Notes: a model not told the origin generated them from the sequence alone. A stretch of DNA of 64,000 bases from Sebastes aleutianus (GCA_916700875.1 CAKAKS010000062.1:16396460-16460459); one strand, 5' to 3'. Counted from the stretch's first letter, positions 1-12,598 are shown. Program-made: numbers and translations.

Positions 1-162
1 CTCTATGTAAATGTATACATATATTTATTATTGGCAATCAATTAACAACACAAAACAATTACAATTATTGTCCAGAAACCCTCACAGGTACTGCATTTTT
101 CCCGACAAGCTAGTATTACATGCGTTATTAACGCGTTATTATCGCGCTAACTGACAGCCCTA
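1..162. mobile_element. 3' part of a hAT-like non-autonomous element, cut by the window edge
   Basis: It matches the right part of the elements at 34843-35316 and 61310-61990: the tract 'aatcaattaacaacacaaaa', then 'cagaaaccctcacaggtactgc', ending ...tgacagcccta. It has an internal deletion relative to them. Confidence 0.7.
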
Positions 163-290
163 GTAGAAATATCTGAGCATGCTTATTGTTACAGGCTTTG
201 ATCAATAGTTTCAGCAGAAGTGAATGCAAACATGTTATTTCTGAGTTGAGAGGGGAATTCCTCATCCACACCTTCCACTTTCATTGACCT

Positions 291-293
<3 letters not shown>

Positions 294-350
<57 letters not shown>
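294..350. repeat. (TG)n microsatellite in the polypyrimidine/acceptor region of grn
   Basis: About 28 perfect TG units end 15 bp before the grn start codon and its splice acceptor. Confidence 0.98.
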
Positions 351-352
<2 letters not shown>

Positions 353-365
353 GTCCTGTGTGCAG

Positions 366-3300
366 ATGCAGAGGTGGGTTTTGATCTGTTGGGCCCTCCT
401 GGCTCTGGTTGGTGCTGATGAGTGTCCAGATGGAGGGAGTTGTGGAAACGGTCAAACCTGCTGCAACAACCCGGCCAACGGCTTTGAATGCTGCCCGTTA
501 GATCAGGTAGATCATGGTTGTAATCCCTGCATGTTCTGCATTATAATTTAACCTGAACAGAAAAATTAATCCCAAAATTGCCTTTTCATTGTCACTGCAC
601 CAAAAGTTGGCCATTTAAAATCTTATTATATCCCTAAATGTTTAGTTTAGTTTAGTTTAGTTTAGTCTATTAGGATCCCCATTAGCTGACGCCATGACGT
701 CAGCTAGTCTTCCTGGGGTCCGACACAGTAATCACAAACAATTACATTATACACCTTCAAACATCACATTACATACAAAAATTCACAGTACATTACAATA
801 GATTTTAGGAGATTTGTTCTCAGTGTAGGTGGTAAGAGCTGGCCTGGCCCATCAAATAATTATGTTCTCTAACGGTGTACACTACTTGGTTTCCTGTTAT
901 TCCGGTTTCCTGATCAGCTTCAAAGTTACAGAAACTAACAGACACATTCTACAAAAACAGCACAAACATGTTTACTCTGCACCTACTTGTTTCAACACAT
1001 CTGTGTATTCAGAAGAAATTATTAGGGATGCACCGATCTGACAGTATCAGTGCATCCCTAGAAAATATGCATTTTTGAAATAAAATAATACATATTCTTT
1101 TGCAACAATTCATACACAGTTTGTCTTAGTTTAAGATATATTTGGTATCTCTGGAAACCCCTGGATGTACATTAAAATGTTAATAGTTTTTCAAACAATG
1201 CTTGAGTGCACAACATGCATTTGTAACAATAGACCTGCAGATGTTTCTGACATGGTTAAAGAGTTTAAAGTGGCTACGTTTTACTTTTATTTAAGTTGAT
1301 TTTGTGCACACTGCCCTGCAAAGCCAAATTGCAGTTACTGCATATTTAGTTAAGACAAGAGTCTGAGTTGTTGACATTTATTATGTCATATGAAACATTT
1401 TTTGATGCCATATAAATGTATAATGTCAAGGAAAATGTTGTGTTAAATTTGCAGTTAAAACAAAACCCAGCTAAAAACAAAACAGTCAGCTAAAGCAACA
1501 GAGCCAAATCCAGTTCAAGCCAACCAGGGATAGCCACAGTTAACCTTGACTAAACATTTTGGTGTGCTAATTTTAAATTACTTATCTAAAGTGTAAATTA
1601 ATTTAATGTAATTATTAATAATGTATATTGACGGAAAGCTGAAAGAACACATTTTGTTTGTTGTTGTGTGTACACGTATTACCTTAAGATTTTTCTATAT
1701 ATATGTCAATCATTTTTTGTCATATAGACTAATAATAAGTAAAAAAATACATAAAATGAAGGAATTGCATCCTGTTCAGCTGTCAGCCTGAAAACTTCAA
1801 CCCTTCCTTAATGTACCGCTCTCTATTGTAGGGCAGCACAATTAACTTTAACTCCTAACAAGATAAACTCCAGTAAAGTCATAGTACGTTACTTTGTCCC
1901 TTTTGTCCGTCACATAGTTAAATGTAAATATGAGATAACCGTTCTCCTGTCCTCTAAAATAAAAAGAAATGAAGGCTGGACAGTGGCACTATTCATGCTC
2001 ATTGATATTTTACTACTTTATGAGTCAGATTAAAGCCGAGGCCTCATTCAGCCAGTGTGATAGCAGTTTTAAAACTTTGCTAGTCAAAGTGTTCCTACTA
2101 CTGTACTGCTGTCCTCGTAGGCTGAGTGCTGTGGGGATCACATGCATTGCTGTCCTGCGGGAACAGTCTGCGATACAGCCACGTCTAGCTGTTTGAGCTC
2201 CACTGGGTCCATCCCCTGGGTGGAAAGAGCTGCTGCTGATCAGCCCGGACTCTCCAGAGTAAGAATAACACACATCTGTTGCTTTCATAATAAAATAGTG
2301 AGTGAGTATTTAAGGGCCCTGTTTCCTACCCTGTCCCTGCAGTCCTTCAGGATGATCAAGGCGTACATGGGAGAGGATGAGGACAACATCTGTCCTGATC
2401 TGTCACGATGCCCACCTGAGTTTTCCTGCCTGAGGGCCTTGACAAAGTATGGCTGCTGTCCCATAGCTCAGGTAATCAAACCATGTACAACACAGATATA
2501 ACATGCAACATGTTGCATAACATACTGGTACAATTATCAGGGAAACAGGAATCCTTTAAGTCCACATAAAACCATGAAGTCCATGGTGGAGTCCACTAAT
2601 GAGCCACTCATACAGTAATACTATGATATTATGAGTGAATATGCAAAATTTGTTTTCCAAAAGCCCGGTGACTTCCTGTCACAAGGAGGATCTTTACTGG
2701 TTGGGTAACAAGTGAAGCATTTTCACTTCACTGAAGAGAACAGGAAGTGATTTCTGCTATTGTGTGCGATTTAATGACCTTTCATTGCCATTCTTTTGCA
2801 ATCTGCAGCTTCCTGTGTTTTGCTGTAAAGTTATCTGCTGGATTGCTTTAGAGCAGCAATGTAAAATGCAGTGCAGAGAAAAGTACAGGCTGGCTATATG
2901 GCACCTTTAGATGTCTGACCACTACACCTATTTGGAGTAATACAGTTAAGATTGATTGATTACAAGAGGGAATTCATAAGACATTTGAATCAAACATGTA
3001 TTGCATTTACAAAGTATTATAACTAGTGTATTGATTTCCCCTGACAGGGAGTCCCCTGCTCTGATGGGAAACACTGCTGTCCTGAGGGCCACCAGTGCAG
3101 CGCAGACTGCCGCTCCTGCATCAAAGAAGGTGAAACTCTTCCACTGACTACCACAACATATTACTACACAGTCTGGAAAACGTTTCTGGAACAGCGTTAA
3201 ACTGATGTGAATTCTGTCTGCAGAACAGGGACTACTTTGTATCAATGCGTAATTACAAATCTGAGTGGACGAAAATGACATATGGAGTTCCCCAATGGCT

Positions 3301-6145
3301 TCAGACTCGGGCCTCTTCTGTTCATGGTTGGATGTGCCAAAATTTGCTCCCGTTTAACAGAGATGAAACAGAAATAATCTCTTGAATTTAGCCAAAGACG
3401 AGCGATTAAAAGTCTCAGCTTCACGTTAAAGACCACAAACCAAGCCAAGTCTTGGTGACTTCCACATTAAGAAAATTACAAAATCAGCCTACTATCAGTA
3501 AATACATTTTTATTCATATCTTCTTTTGGTCTGTATTAAAGAGTTTACTGCTTGTTTTTATTCTTTATTTTATTCTACAGTATGTCAGGCATCTTTGATC
3601 ACTTTGAAAAGCGCTATATAAATCTGATATATTACTTGCAGACATATGGACTCGTGTGGGGCATGAATATAGCTTGGTTTTCATCCATTGCACACATTGA
3701 TAGAAGGAATTATTACACGGCTTTGTTAAATACTCAATTCTGATTGGTCAATCACGGCGTTCTACGGTCTGTTATTTCCTTATAACAGACAGTTGCTATG
3801 GGCACAGTTCTGATGTCGGACTCTGGCGGACTGTTTTTGTGTCAAATTATTGATTTCTTAAGTAAGTAGCTGTGTAATAAGCTTCACGTCGGGGTCCTGC
3901 ATCGCCCCGTCAGGGCTTATTTCACAAGAATGACCTGCAAGCTGTATATTATCCCTTACTTAAAATAGATCCCAGTGAAATTTCCTTGGCCTCCTTTAGT
4001 GAGGTGGTCAAAATGTCAATGTCAACTATTAATTATTTAAAATATTAATTGATTCAAATATTTGAGTAATTTTGAGTAAAAGAAAAAAAAGTCAAAGTTA
4101 TCTGAGTCCAGCTTCTTAAATGTGAATATTTTCTGGTTTCTTTACTCCTCTATGACAGTAAACTGAATATCTTTGAGTTGTGGACAAAACAAGACATTTG
4201 AGGACGTCATCTTGGGCTTTGGGAAACACTGATCAACACTAATTGAATGTCTTATTTAACTTTTTATAGTGCATTTTGTTTCTTGTATATGTCTCAATGC
4301 CTTTTTATGTCTCATGTGAATCACTTTGAATTGGCTCGTTGTTGAAAGGTGCTGTACAGATAAACTCTCATAAGAGGTTTAACTTTTATCTCAAGGCCTC
4401 TAAACACATTTTTAAATGTTCCCGTTGCGTTGTTGCAGAGCTTGCGACTACAGTTCTGTGCAGCGACGGAGTGTCAGAGTGTCCAGAGGAAACCAGCTGC
4501 TGTGAAACCCCAGAAGGAACGTGGGGCTGCTGTCCCATGCCAAAGGTACAAAATGGCTGATCTTTTCATTATAGACATTCACAAGGTGACAGCTTTGATA
4601 TGCTAAATAGTATAATTAAGATTATGAATGAGGAAAAACAGAGACGATGGATTTGCATGTCGGGTTATCGTGACTTTATGGTGTCTTATATCATGTGTGG
4701 TTCTAAGGTGATATTCCTTTACTGTCTAAACAGGCTGTGTGCTGCGGGGATAAGACACACTGCTGTCCTGAAGGGAGCACATGTGATGTCGAAAACTCCA
4801 AATGTATTTCCTTATCTACCAAAAAAGAGACGCCGATGTGGGCCAAACTACCTGCCAGGATGAGAGCAGTCTGGGAGAACAAGAAAGGTCAGATTCGTTT
4901 TTAGTCTTACTGTGAAACTTACTTCCCCATTCTGATCAATCATTGTCTAAATCTGTGTGTTCATGCAACCTGATCTGCGTGTGTTTCCACTTTCAGAAAA
5001 TGAACCTGTCACTGCACATACAGTTGGTGGTGGTGGCTCAGAAAAATCCCCTGAAGTCACCACAATGAGTACAGTTCCTCCTCCAGAGACGGAAGTACCA
5101 TCAGTCACCGAGGCAGCTGCAGGTGAGATGTTAATCATGAATCAAAGTATGTAGAACAAGCGCACACCTAAAAATAAAGTCCATCACAGATGATACACAA
5201 AATGAGACCAGATGCATATGTTTCAATCCACCACAAAGTAGTTTCTAATAGTTAAGGGTACAAATAGTGGATGTAATGATTTAATAATATATATAATGGC
5301 TGCGTTCCATTTAATTTTGGCGTGTCAGTGAGTCCCATGAATTGCTGGCACAGCTAAATGTTGTGAGTTGCAGAATTGTCTGCTATGATGAGACAAAATA
5401 TCTGCTGTGGGAAAGTTCAAAACTAAAACAAAGTACAGTAGCAGTCTGCATGCAGGAGGTATGGTTGTAGTAAGTTACCGTTACCGGCATCGGTAATAGT
5501 ATCAGTAATGTATCATATTTTGGTAAATTGATGGTAGTGTCTATTAGCTGAAGAAACTGCTTTTAAAAGTTTGTCCTGATAGCATTTCTTCCTTTGTCAA
5601 TAGGTTACAATGCTGACCAGCTCAATTTTAATATTTAATAAAATATCATGTGGAGGTTGCTTGTAAACAACAAAAGTTATGTTTACATTCAGTGTTTCTC
5701 ACCAAAACGTAGTGTGTGTCTAACAAATGCATTTCCGTCTTCATAAAATGTTTAAATATCTTTTAAATCCTGCATGGTTTACATCCATGTTTGCTTCTTT
5801 TTCTTTGCCGTTTCTGGTGCATTGCTATGTTTCTTGCTGCATTGTGTAAATAATAGCGTGAAACCAAAGGTAGGATGTGAATTGCCATTCCTAAAAATAA
5901 TGCTCCATTGTTATTGTTTATGACCATGTCCTCGTACTTTTGGAATTTATCACAGAGGTTTGTAAATTTTAGTTTTTTAGTGTAATGTCGTTATGGTCAG
6001 TTGTTTACTTATTTATTTATTTATTTATTTTATTTATTTATGTACTTATTTTGTTTGATTTATTTTAATGTATCATTTATTATCTTTATTGTATTTATTT
6101 AGATTTATATAATTTCATTATTTTTTAAATCTTTGTCTTTTACTG

Positions 6146-6210
<65 letters not shown>

Positions 6211-9200
6211 GTCATATATTGCAATATACTGTATATTGCCTAATGTGTTCATCATTTATCACACTTTATCATTTTGGTCCCCTGGGATATATGAAAGTAC
6301 TTTTCTAGATGCAGTAGTGGGGTTACAAAAACAGATTGTCAAAGGTATGGCACCATATTATACCTGTGGTGCCCCTGTGACGTGTTTTTGTTGTTGAAAA
6401 TGTTCAATTCTGCCGTACTTTTTTCAGATATGTAGGAATTGTTACCATTATTTTTATGTTCCAGGCAATGATGTCACCTGTGATGAAACAGTATCCTGTC
6501 GAGATGACACCACATGCTGTAAAAACCCAGAGGGCGACTGGGCTTGCTGTCCTCTACCAGAGGTACAACATTGGCTGCCATTTTTTTACACAGTCCTAAC
6601 TTTTATGTTAAAGGCTTTGCTGATGCATTAATGGTTATTCATCTTTCTGATCACATCAGGCTGTTTGTTGTGAAGATTTAATTCACTGCTGCCCAAAAGG
6701 TAAGAAATGTAACGTGGCTGCACAGACCTGTGAGGATCCAACATGCTCTGTGCCGTGGTTCCAGAAGGTACCCGCAATCCCCAAACAGGGCGCACAGGTG
6801 GGGAATGTCACATGTGACGATACCCACGCTTGTCCTGATGACACTACCTGCTGCAAGACCACAACAGGAGACTGGGCCTGCTGTCCTCTACCTAAGGTAA
6901 ACACAGAGCAACATGCACACACACGCACACACTTTCCTTATGATTTTCTCCTGGATTGGCCAGTTAAATGTGCAAATAGTTCTTATATATAAGCATACAG
7001 AAATGTAAGAAAATAGAAATGAAGGAGTATGTTAATTGTAAATTAATTAATGTAAATTATTTACATAATGCTACAATATATAACACAATATATGTAGAGA
7101 AACATAAATAAGTAATAAAAATAAGAAATTATAAATAATGAAATATGTACAAATATGTGCATCAAACACATACAATATATAACCACAGTGTAAATACAAA
7201 ATGCTGAGAAATGGGATCTATTAAGTGTGTTAAATATAAAATGCAAGAATAGTATAAATAAAAATTAAATAAAAGTATTTCTTGAAATGTACAGTATTAA
7301 TGACAGTATGGGTATTGTACAGTTGTACAACTTGCCTTTACTTTGACTGACAGTTCTCTCTCCAAATGTAAATTCATACATCCAACAATGTTTGTGACTG
7401 AAAGTATTCTTGTCACTTTGTTCAAAAGGCGGTCTGTTGTGACGACCACGAACACTGCTGCCCTGAGGGCACCACCTGTGACGTGACCATGCTCACCTGT
7501 AACAGCGCCTCGGGCTTAACGCCCATGATGCAGAAGATACCTGCGTTCGCCACGGCGGCGCCCACTACGGTGGCCGCTACGACCCAAAGTCAGGCAAAAG
7601 GCACAGAGCAAACAGAGGAGCCTGAGACAGAGGACGAGGAGGAGGAGGAAGAGGAGGAGAATAAAGGAGAAGTGGAGGTCATTCAGTGTGACGACCACGT
7701 CACCTGCCCTGGGTCCACCACCTGCTGCTTCACGAGCCAGTCTCAAACGTGGGGCTGTTGCCCGATACCAAAAGTGAGCACTGACCTCCAGTAACAACAG
7801 GATTTTACCGTCTCATAGCATAAAACGATCATCACATATAAGACTACAAATAATAAACTTTTTTAAATTTTTGATTATGGTAACACTTTACTTCAACCCC
7901 TCCTCCTATTTAGCATTTATAAGGAGTGTATAAACATTTAATCAACACCCTATAATGTAGTTGGACATTTTAAGTGTTTATTAATGTGCAGTCAACAACA
8001 GACATATTTTATATTATTACAGCTGTGTTTTACTATATTGTCATTTGTTGCTGATGGGTGCCCACAGGAGGAGTTATAGTTGTTGACAAATACAATTAAA
8101 AACACTTATATCTGCTTATAACTACATTATAGTGTGTTATAAAACAGTTATTTAATGTTTAAATACTGCTTATAAATGCTAAATAGGGAGGGTTAAAGTA
8201 AAGTGTTAACTTGGTTATTTTTTCAATGAATTCATATAATTGTTCAGTCTATGAAAAGGGATAAAATACCAACAAATAAACCCAGGGACTCATCTTACAA
8301 TCACATAATTTGTTAAGTTAAAAAAACAAACAGAGGAACTCAGTTTATTAAGATGTGAGGTAGCAGAAAAAGCGGTAAATCTGAACATTGGAGAAACCTT
8401 CAAATGTATGGTATTTTTGTTTCATAACTCACTTAAAACGGCTTTAATCAATATATATTTATATGAACAATGGGTCAAATGACTATGTGTGATGTGAAAA
8501 GGGCTCGCTCCTAGTGAACCGAAAGAGAGTTATCACCAGACTTTGCAGTTCCCTTTAGCTCCACAGAGCTTTATAGCATATAAAAGCTTATTGCTTTGGT
8601 TTTCCAGCCCACAACTTTAATATTTTGGTTCACTCTCACCGCTCTCATAATGACGTTTTCAGTCATAGCAGGCAGCTGAATTGATTGTTTCAGCACTAAT
8701 CACACACAGGCTGTTGATCAACACCAATACCTCAGCAGTTAAGTAGCCAGCTAAGATGTCTGGCTTTCAAAACTGGTGTCCAGACTGCAAACAACTGAGT
8801 GGCATCACTTTCTCAAACCCTGAGAGTATAAATGACAGTAATGTTATTACTTTGCATGGTGATATAGTTCCTCTTGTGCAGTACATTTATACCCTATCCT
8901 GTGTTAACTCCTGACTTTATTATTTCTGTCAGCTGCTGGACTTCCCTCAGGTGGTGCATGAACAGTTATAACAGTTCATGCACCACTTCATCTGTTAACA
9001 GTTATAACAGTTAATGCACTTTCATTTTTTCACTAGTCAAAGATTATTCATTTGAAAGAAGAACTTGAAAACAGGATGGATGATGTGAAAGTTTCACTTC
9101 CACTCTCACTTCTCCCCCCACAGGCTTCGTGCTGCAGGGATGGGATCCACTGCTGTCCCTTTGGATACATATGCGACGGGAGCTACTGCATCCGAGGGGA

Positions 9201-11965
9201 AGTGGTGATCCCATGGTACACCAAGCTTCCAGCCACCACAAGAATCGAGGCCGATCCCAGCGCTGTGCAGTGCGACCGGCTGAATCAATGTCCTGAACAC
9301 ACCACCTGCTGCCAGCTGCTCACGGGCGAGTGGGGCTGCTGCCCGCTGCAAGATGTGAGCACTGTATAAGATACACGATCAGTATATTATCCTTGTCAGG
9401 GTTTGCTTATGTAAAACAACCTTGTGCATGCTGTGTCTGCAGGCTGTGTGCTGCCCAGATAAGCAGCACTGCTGCCCACAGGGATACACCTGCAACATGG
9501 CCTCTAACTCCTGTCAGAAGATCAGCATGCTGCAGCTCGAGTCCGTCCCGCTGACACCGGTGTACCTGCTCAAGCATGAACCCATGCTCAGTCCCTCAAA
9601 GCACAGAGACGTCAAGTGTGATGATCAAGAGAGCTGTCCAGATGGAAACACCTGCTGCAGGACCGACGCTACTTCATGGGGCTGCTGTCCACTTCCCTCT
9701 GTATGATATACAGTCATAACTTCAACCTTTAAAAGAATAGTTTGAAATTGTGGGAAATATACATATTTGCTTTCTTGCAGAGAGTTAGGTGAGATCTCAT
9801 GTCTGTACGATAAATATGAAGCTATTGGCAGGCAGCTGATAGCGTAGCTTAGCACAAAGACTGCAAACAGGGGGAAACAGCTAGCCTGGCTCTGTCTTAT
9901 GGTAGTAAAACCCACCTACAAGCAGCTCTAAAGCTTAACGTTACATCCTATATGTACAGACACGAGAGTGGTATCAATCTTATCATCTAATACGCAGCAA
10001 AAATAATTAATGTCAAGCCATCTAGCAGGGCTAGACAGTCAGGGAGACACCTAATTGAGGCCATTTGTCTCCTAAATGAGCCTAGAAAATATTGTTTCAG
10101 TTATTGCAATATTATAATATTGTATACATGTTTCTTGTCATGGCAGTCTTTCAGTTACATGATTCAAAATTTCAGAACTTATTTAAGCTGTTAAGTCTGT
10201 GGTGGAAACCACTTTTAAATGCAAGTTTGAATATTTCTATTTTGCACTCCTTTAATCTACTGTTCCGCTTCATTTCAGAGGGAAATATTGAACTTTTTAC
10301 TTCACTCTTTATTTGACAGTTGTAGTTACTTTACAGATTCACTTTTTTACATACAACGCATGTGATCTTTTAAATTGTGATACGTTGTTATTGATTAAAC
10401 TACACACACCTCAGCTATCTGCAGCATTAGTATGCTGCTTACGTGTTAGTATTAATAAACACATAATTCTGCATTATAAGGATTGAACAGCAGAGATGTG
10501 GATTAGGCTGCATGAGTGTGCATTTCTGTCACAAAAAAAATTCAAATCCTGTGATATTTGGATTTGTTAATACAGCCAAAGATTTATTGTGGGTTTGTCA
10601 TAATAGCAAGAAAATATATGTCATATACCTGTCAGTTGGTGGCAGTATTGAAAGTAATCAAGTTAATTTGCTTAAGTACTGTACTTTAGTACAATGTTGA
10701 GGTAATATTGTACTTTTTACTCCACCACATTTATCTGACAGCTATAGTTACTAGTTACATTGTAGGTAATGTAATATGTACAAAAATATGCATCTTGACC
10801 AGCTACAACATGAAAATTCTGCGTATATGTTCAGATATACTGTAGAAGTCCAAAAATGTAACTCATAATAATACAACCATAAAAATGTTTATAAAATTAT
10901 TATTATTTCTATGAATACAACACTTTGGAAGGAGATATAATGAGTACTTGTACCTTTAGTACTTGAAATTTGCTGCTAATACAACTGTACTCTTTCTTAA
11001 GTAACATCTTAAAGGCTGTTATATACATGTATGTTTATACTAACTTAAAGGGGCTGTTTGTAACTTTTTACAAGTATAAATCTACCGGGTCGGGATCCCA
11101 TGCGCGCTCGCATATGCGCGCTCGCGTGTGGCTACGCTGTTCAGACCGCTCCGCTGCCTGCTTGTCTTCACTCACACAACGCGCGCGTTCTCGCTCCACC
11201 TCACGTTCATGCGCGCTCACTCCACACTGCAGAAGAGTTAGTAGCTCTGAGAATATCTAATAAATGTACAGTGGACGTTTGTGCAGAAATAAATGCTGCA
11301 GCTCCTCCTGACCAACAGAGGTTTCCCGTGTCTTGTGAAGTGACGGGGCTCCGCAGCGAGAAACGTTGTCGTCTCCGACCGGGTGCCGGTGTCTCCCCTG
11401 CGGGCGCAGTCGGGAAACAATAATGTTTCTCTTCCTACTTCAGCCCCGCTGCTTCAGCCCCGGAGGCTGAAGCAGCGGGGCTGAAGCAGGAAAAGCCAAC
11501 AGTAGGATCAGCAGTGATTCATGGAGAGACCTTGGTCTGATCAGCTAACATTACTGCCAAGCAGGTGAAATATAGAGTGATATTGTGGTTTTAGCTGACG
11601 TGTGTCACCTCACTGTTTTGAGCGATGCTCGATCATGTCTATTTAGAGTGAGCACAAGCGCGAGCCCGACGCTGACTTTCATTGACTTAACGGCCACAGG
11701 TGTCGCTGTTAACAGGCATTTTTGAAAGTTACAAATAGTCCCTTTAACTAAAGCACCCGATTGTTTCTTTCACCTTCGGCTGACGGTGTTACATACCTTC
11801 CTTCCTCTGTCCTCTCCACAGGCGTTGTGCTGCAGCGATATGGTGCACTGCTGTCCCAACGGCTACGCCTGCACTGACACTGGAGAATGTACCAAGGACA
11901 CCAGGCTCCAGTGGCACAAGTGGGATATGTTCTACGCCAACAAGAAGAGAGCTCTAATTTTGTGA
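366..11965 (+). CDS. grn: progranulin (granulin precursor), 13 coding exons, 729 aa
   Basis: Secreted/lysosomal cysteine-rich growth factor precursor. Coding exons: 366-506, 2121-2258, 2343-2471, 3048-3129, 4439-4545, 4734-4887, 4997-5122, 6465-6562, 6660-6896, 7429-7773, 9124-9354, 9443-9700, 11822-11965. All junctions are GT-AG and phases close to 729 codons plus TGA. Residues 1-17 are a signal peptide (MQRWVLICWALLALVGA). Eight granulin modules follow, at about 20-71, 110-160, 171-223, 298-349, 377-428, 491-541, 569-620 and 655-705. Seven have the full 12-Cys pattern (CC..GCCP..AVCC..HCCP); the second is atypical. Linkers include a Gly/Pro/Thr-rich exon (4997-5122), an acidic run at about 467-486 and a lone Cys near 354. 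Most modules are split by a phase-0 intron just before AVCC. A splice acceptor ends directly at the ATG, so a 5' UTR exon is expected upstream of the window. Fish have more than one progranulin gene (grna/grnb); which one this is cannot be decided here. Confidence 0.96.
640..790. repeat. dispersed repeat, copy 1, with (TTTAG)n head
   Basis: A pentanucleotide run (641-665) leads into 'ggatccccattagctgac', then 'cagctagtcttcctggggtc'. The same block recurs at 25018-25130. It looks like the end of a retroelement; the family is not assigned. Confidence 0.7.
1023..1060. mobile_element. 38-bp minimal inverted-repeat remnant of a hAT-like element
   Basis: It starts TAGGGATGCACCGAT, ends ATCAGTGCATCCCTA, and is flanked by gaaattat / gaaaatat (7 of 8 match). 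It has the same ends as the 973-bp element at 48564-49536. Confidence 0.75.
3580..4370. repeat. LINE/SINE tail fragments in grn intron 4
   Basis: Fragments resemble teleost L2/CR1-type tails: 'gaaaagcgctatataaat' at 3608-3628 and 'cactttgaattggctcgttg' followed by a pseudo-'ggtgctgtacagataaa' at 4322-4366. The rest of this 1.3-kb intron shows nothing else I can name. Confidence 0.5.
6009..6210. repeat. (TTTA)n and (ATT)n simple repeats in grn intron 7
   Basis: A TTTA-rich run at 6009-6053 and about 20 ATT units at 6147-6210 are separated by AT-rich sequence. No gene is visible in the rest of intron 7 (5123-6464). Confidence 0.9.
7879..8210. mobile_element. 332-bp hairpin MITE in grn intron 10
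   Basis: Left end gtaacactttacttcaaccc and right end gggttaaagtaaagtgttaa are near-perfect inverted repeats about 40 bp long. They extend inward through 'tatttagcatttataag' and its complement. There is no coding potential. This is a common teleost MITE structure. Confidence 0.85.
8951..8986. repeat. 13-bp perfect inverted repeat (hairpin)
   Basis: Arms GTGGTGCATGAAC / GTTCATGCACCAC flank a 10-bp loop. A partial second copy follows at 8993-9019. It lies about 140 bp upstream of grn exon 11. Confidence 0.9.
9728..9975. repeat. dispersed repeat in grn intron 12
   Basis: The blocks 'agcgtagcttagcacaaaga', 'acagctagcctggctctgtc' and 'agctctaaagctt' recur in degraded form at 32978-33135. This is a common teleost interspersed repeat; the family is not assigned. 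Confidence 0.7.
11045..11747. mobile_element. about 700-bp non-autonomous DNA transposon with TTAA flanks
   Basis: Ends AGGGGCTGTTTGTAACTTT and (complement) AGGGACTATTTGTAACTTT are inverted repeats, each next to TTAA (11045-11048, 11744-11747). That suggests a TTAA-targeting (piggyBac-like) MITE. The interior is GC-rich, unlike the rest of grn intron 12, and contains a 22-bp perfect hairpin (11438-11486). Confidence 0.75.
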
Positions 11966-12592
11966 AAACCATTCTCCGCTGCAATGTCATTATTTCTGCA
12001 TGCAATGCACTAATTGAAAATAAGGGATTTTATGATCATTTTGAGATGCTTTGTTCTTAGAGGAACGTAGTAAAAGGTGAAGGGGACACTGTGACATTGA
12101 ATTGCATTTGGGGTTATAATGTTCTGTTACAACTACATGCAACAAGATCAGGGCATTAAGATTTTAATAACTTGTTTTAAGTGTCATAGAGCCTTGTTAT
12201 TCCAAGCTTGAAACTTCACTCCATCCATTAAAAACACTCCACAGGCAATACGATTGTATTCACTGTCAGTCATCTGTTTCTCTATATTCTGCTTAAACTG
12301 CCTTGTCCTTGTAACGTGCATTTCTCTATCAATAATCAGTCACAATTCAGGGCATAATTTCACATAAGTTAATCATTTTAAATGTACGTGATTCCACCTC
12401 ATGATGAATGAATCTGCTGCAGTACTGGTTTCTGGCCAGTACTTTAGACATTAGATCTATTTGTGGCATAATCTGTAATGCGTTATTCATTTTAAGTGAT
12501 TTAATTTTGTGCATCTTATTGTCACTTATTGTGTTAATTTGGGATTTAACACAGAAATAATATGCTTGGTGCAGCTTAATCTGCGTAAAACT

Positions 12593-12598
12593 AATAAA
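12593..12598 (+). terminator. grn: candidate grn polyadenylation signal
   Basis: AATAAA lies about 630 bp after the grn stop codon. An alternative ATTAAA occurs at 12227-12232. Which one is used cannot be told from the sequence. Confidence 0.45.

Noticed and set aside
11100..11423. 107-codon frame in grn intron 12
   Set aside because: It lies in the GC-rich interior of a non-autonomous transposon and shows no transposase motif.
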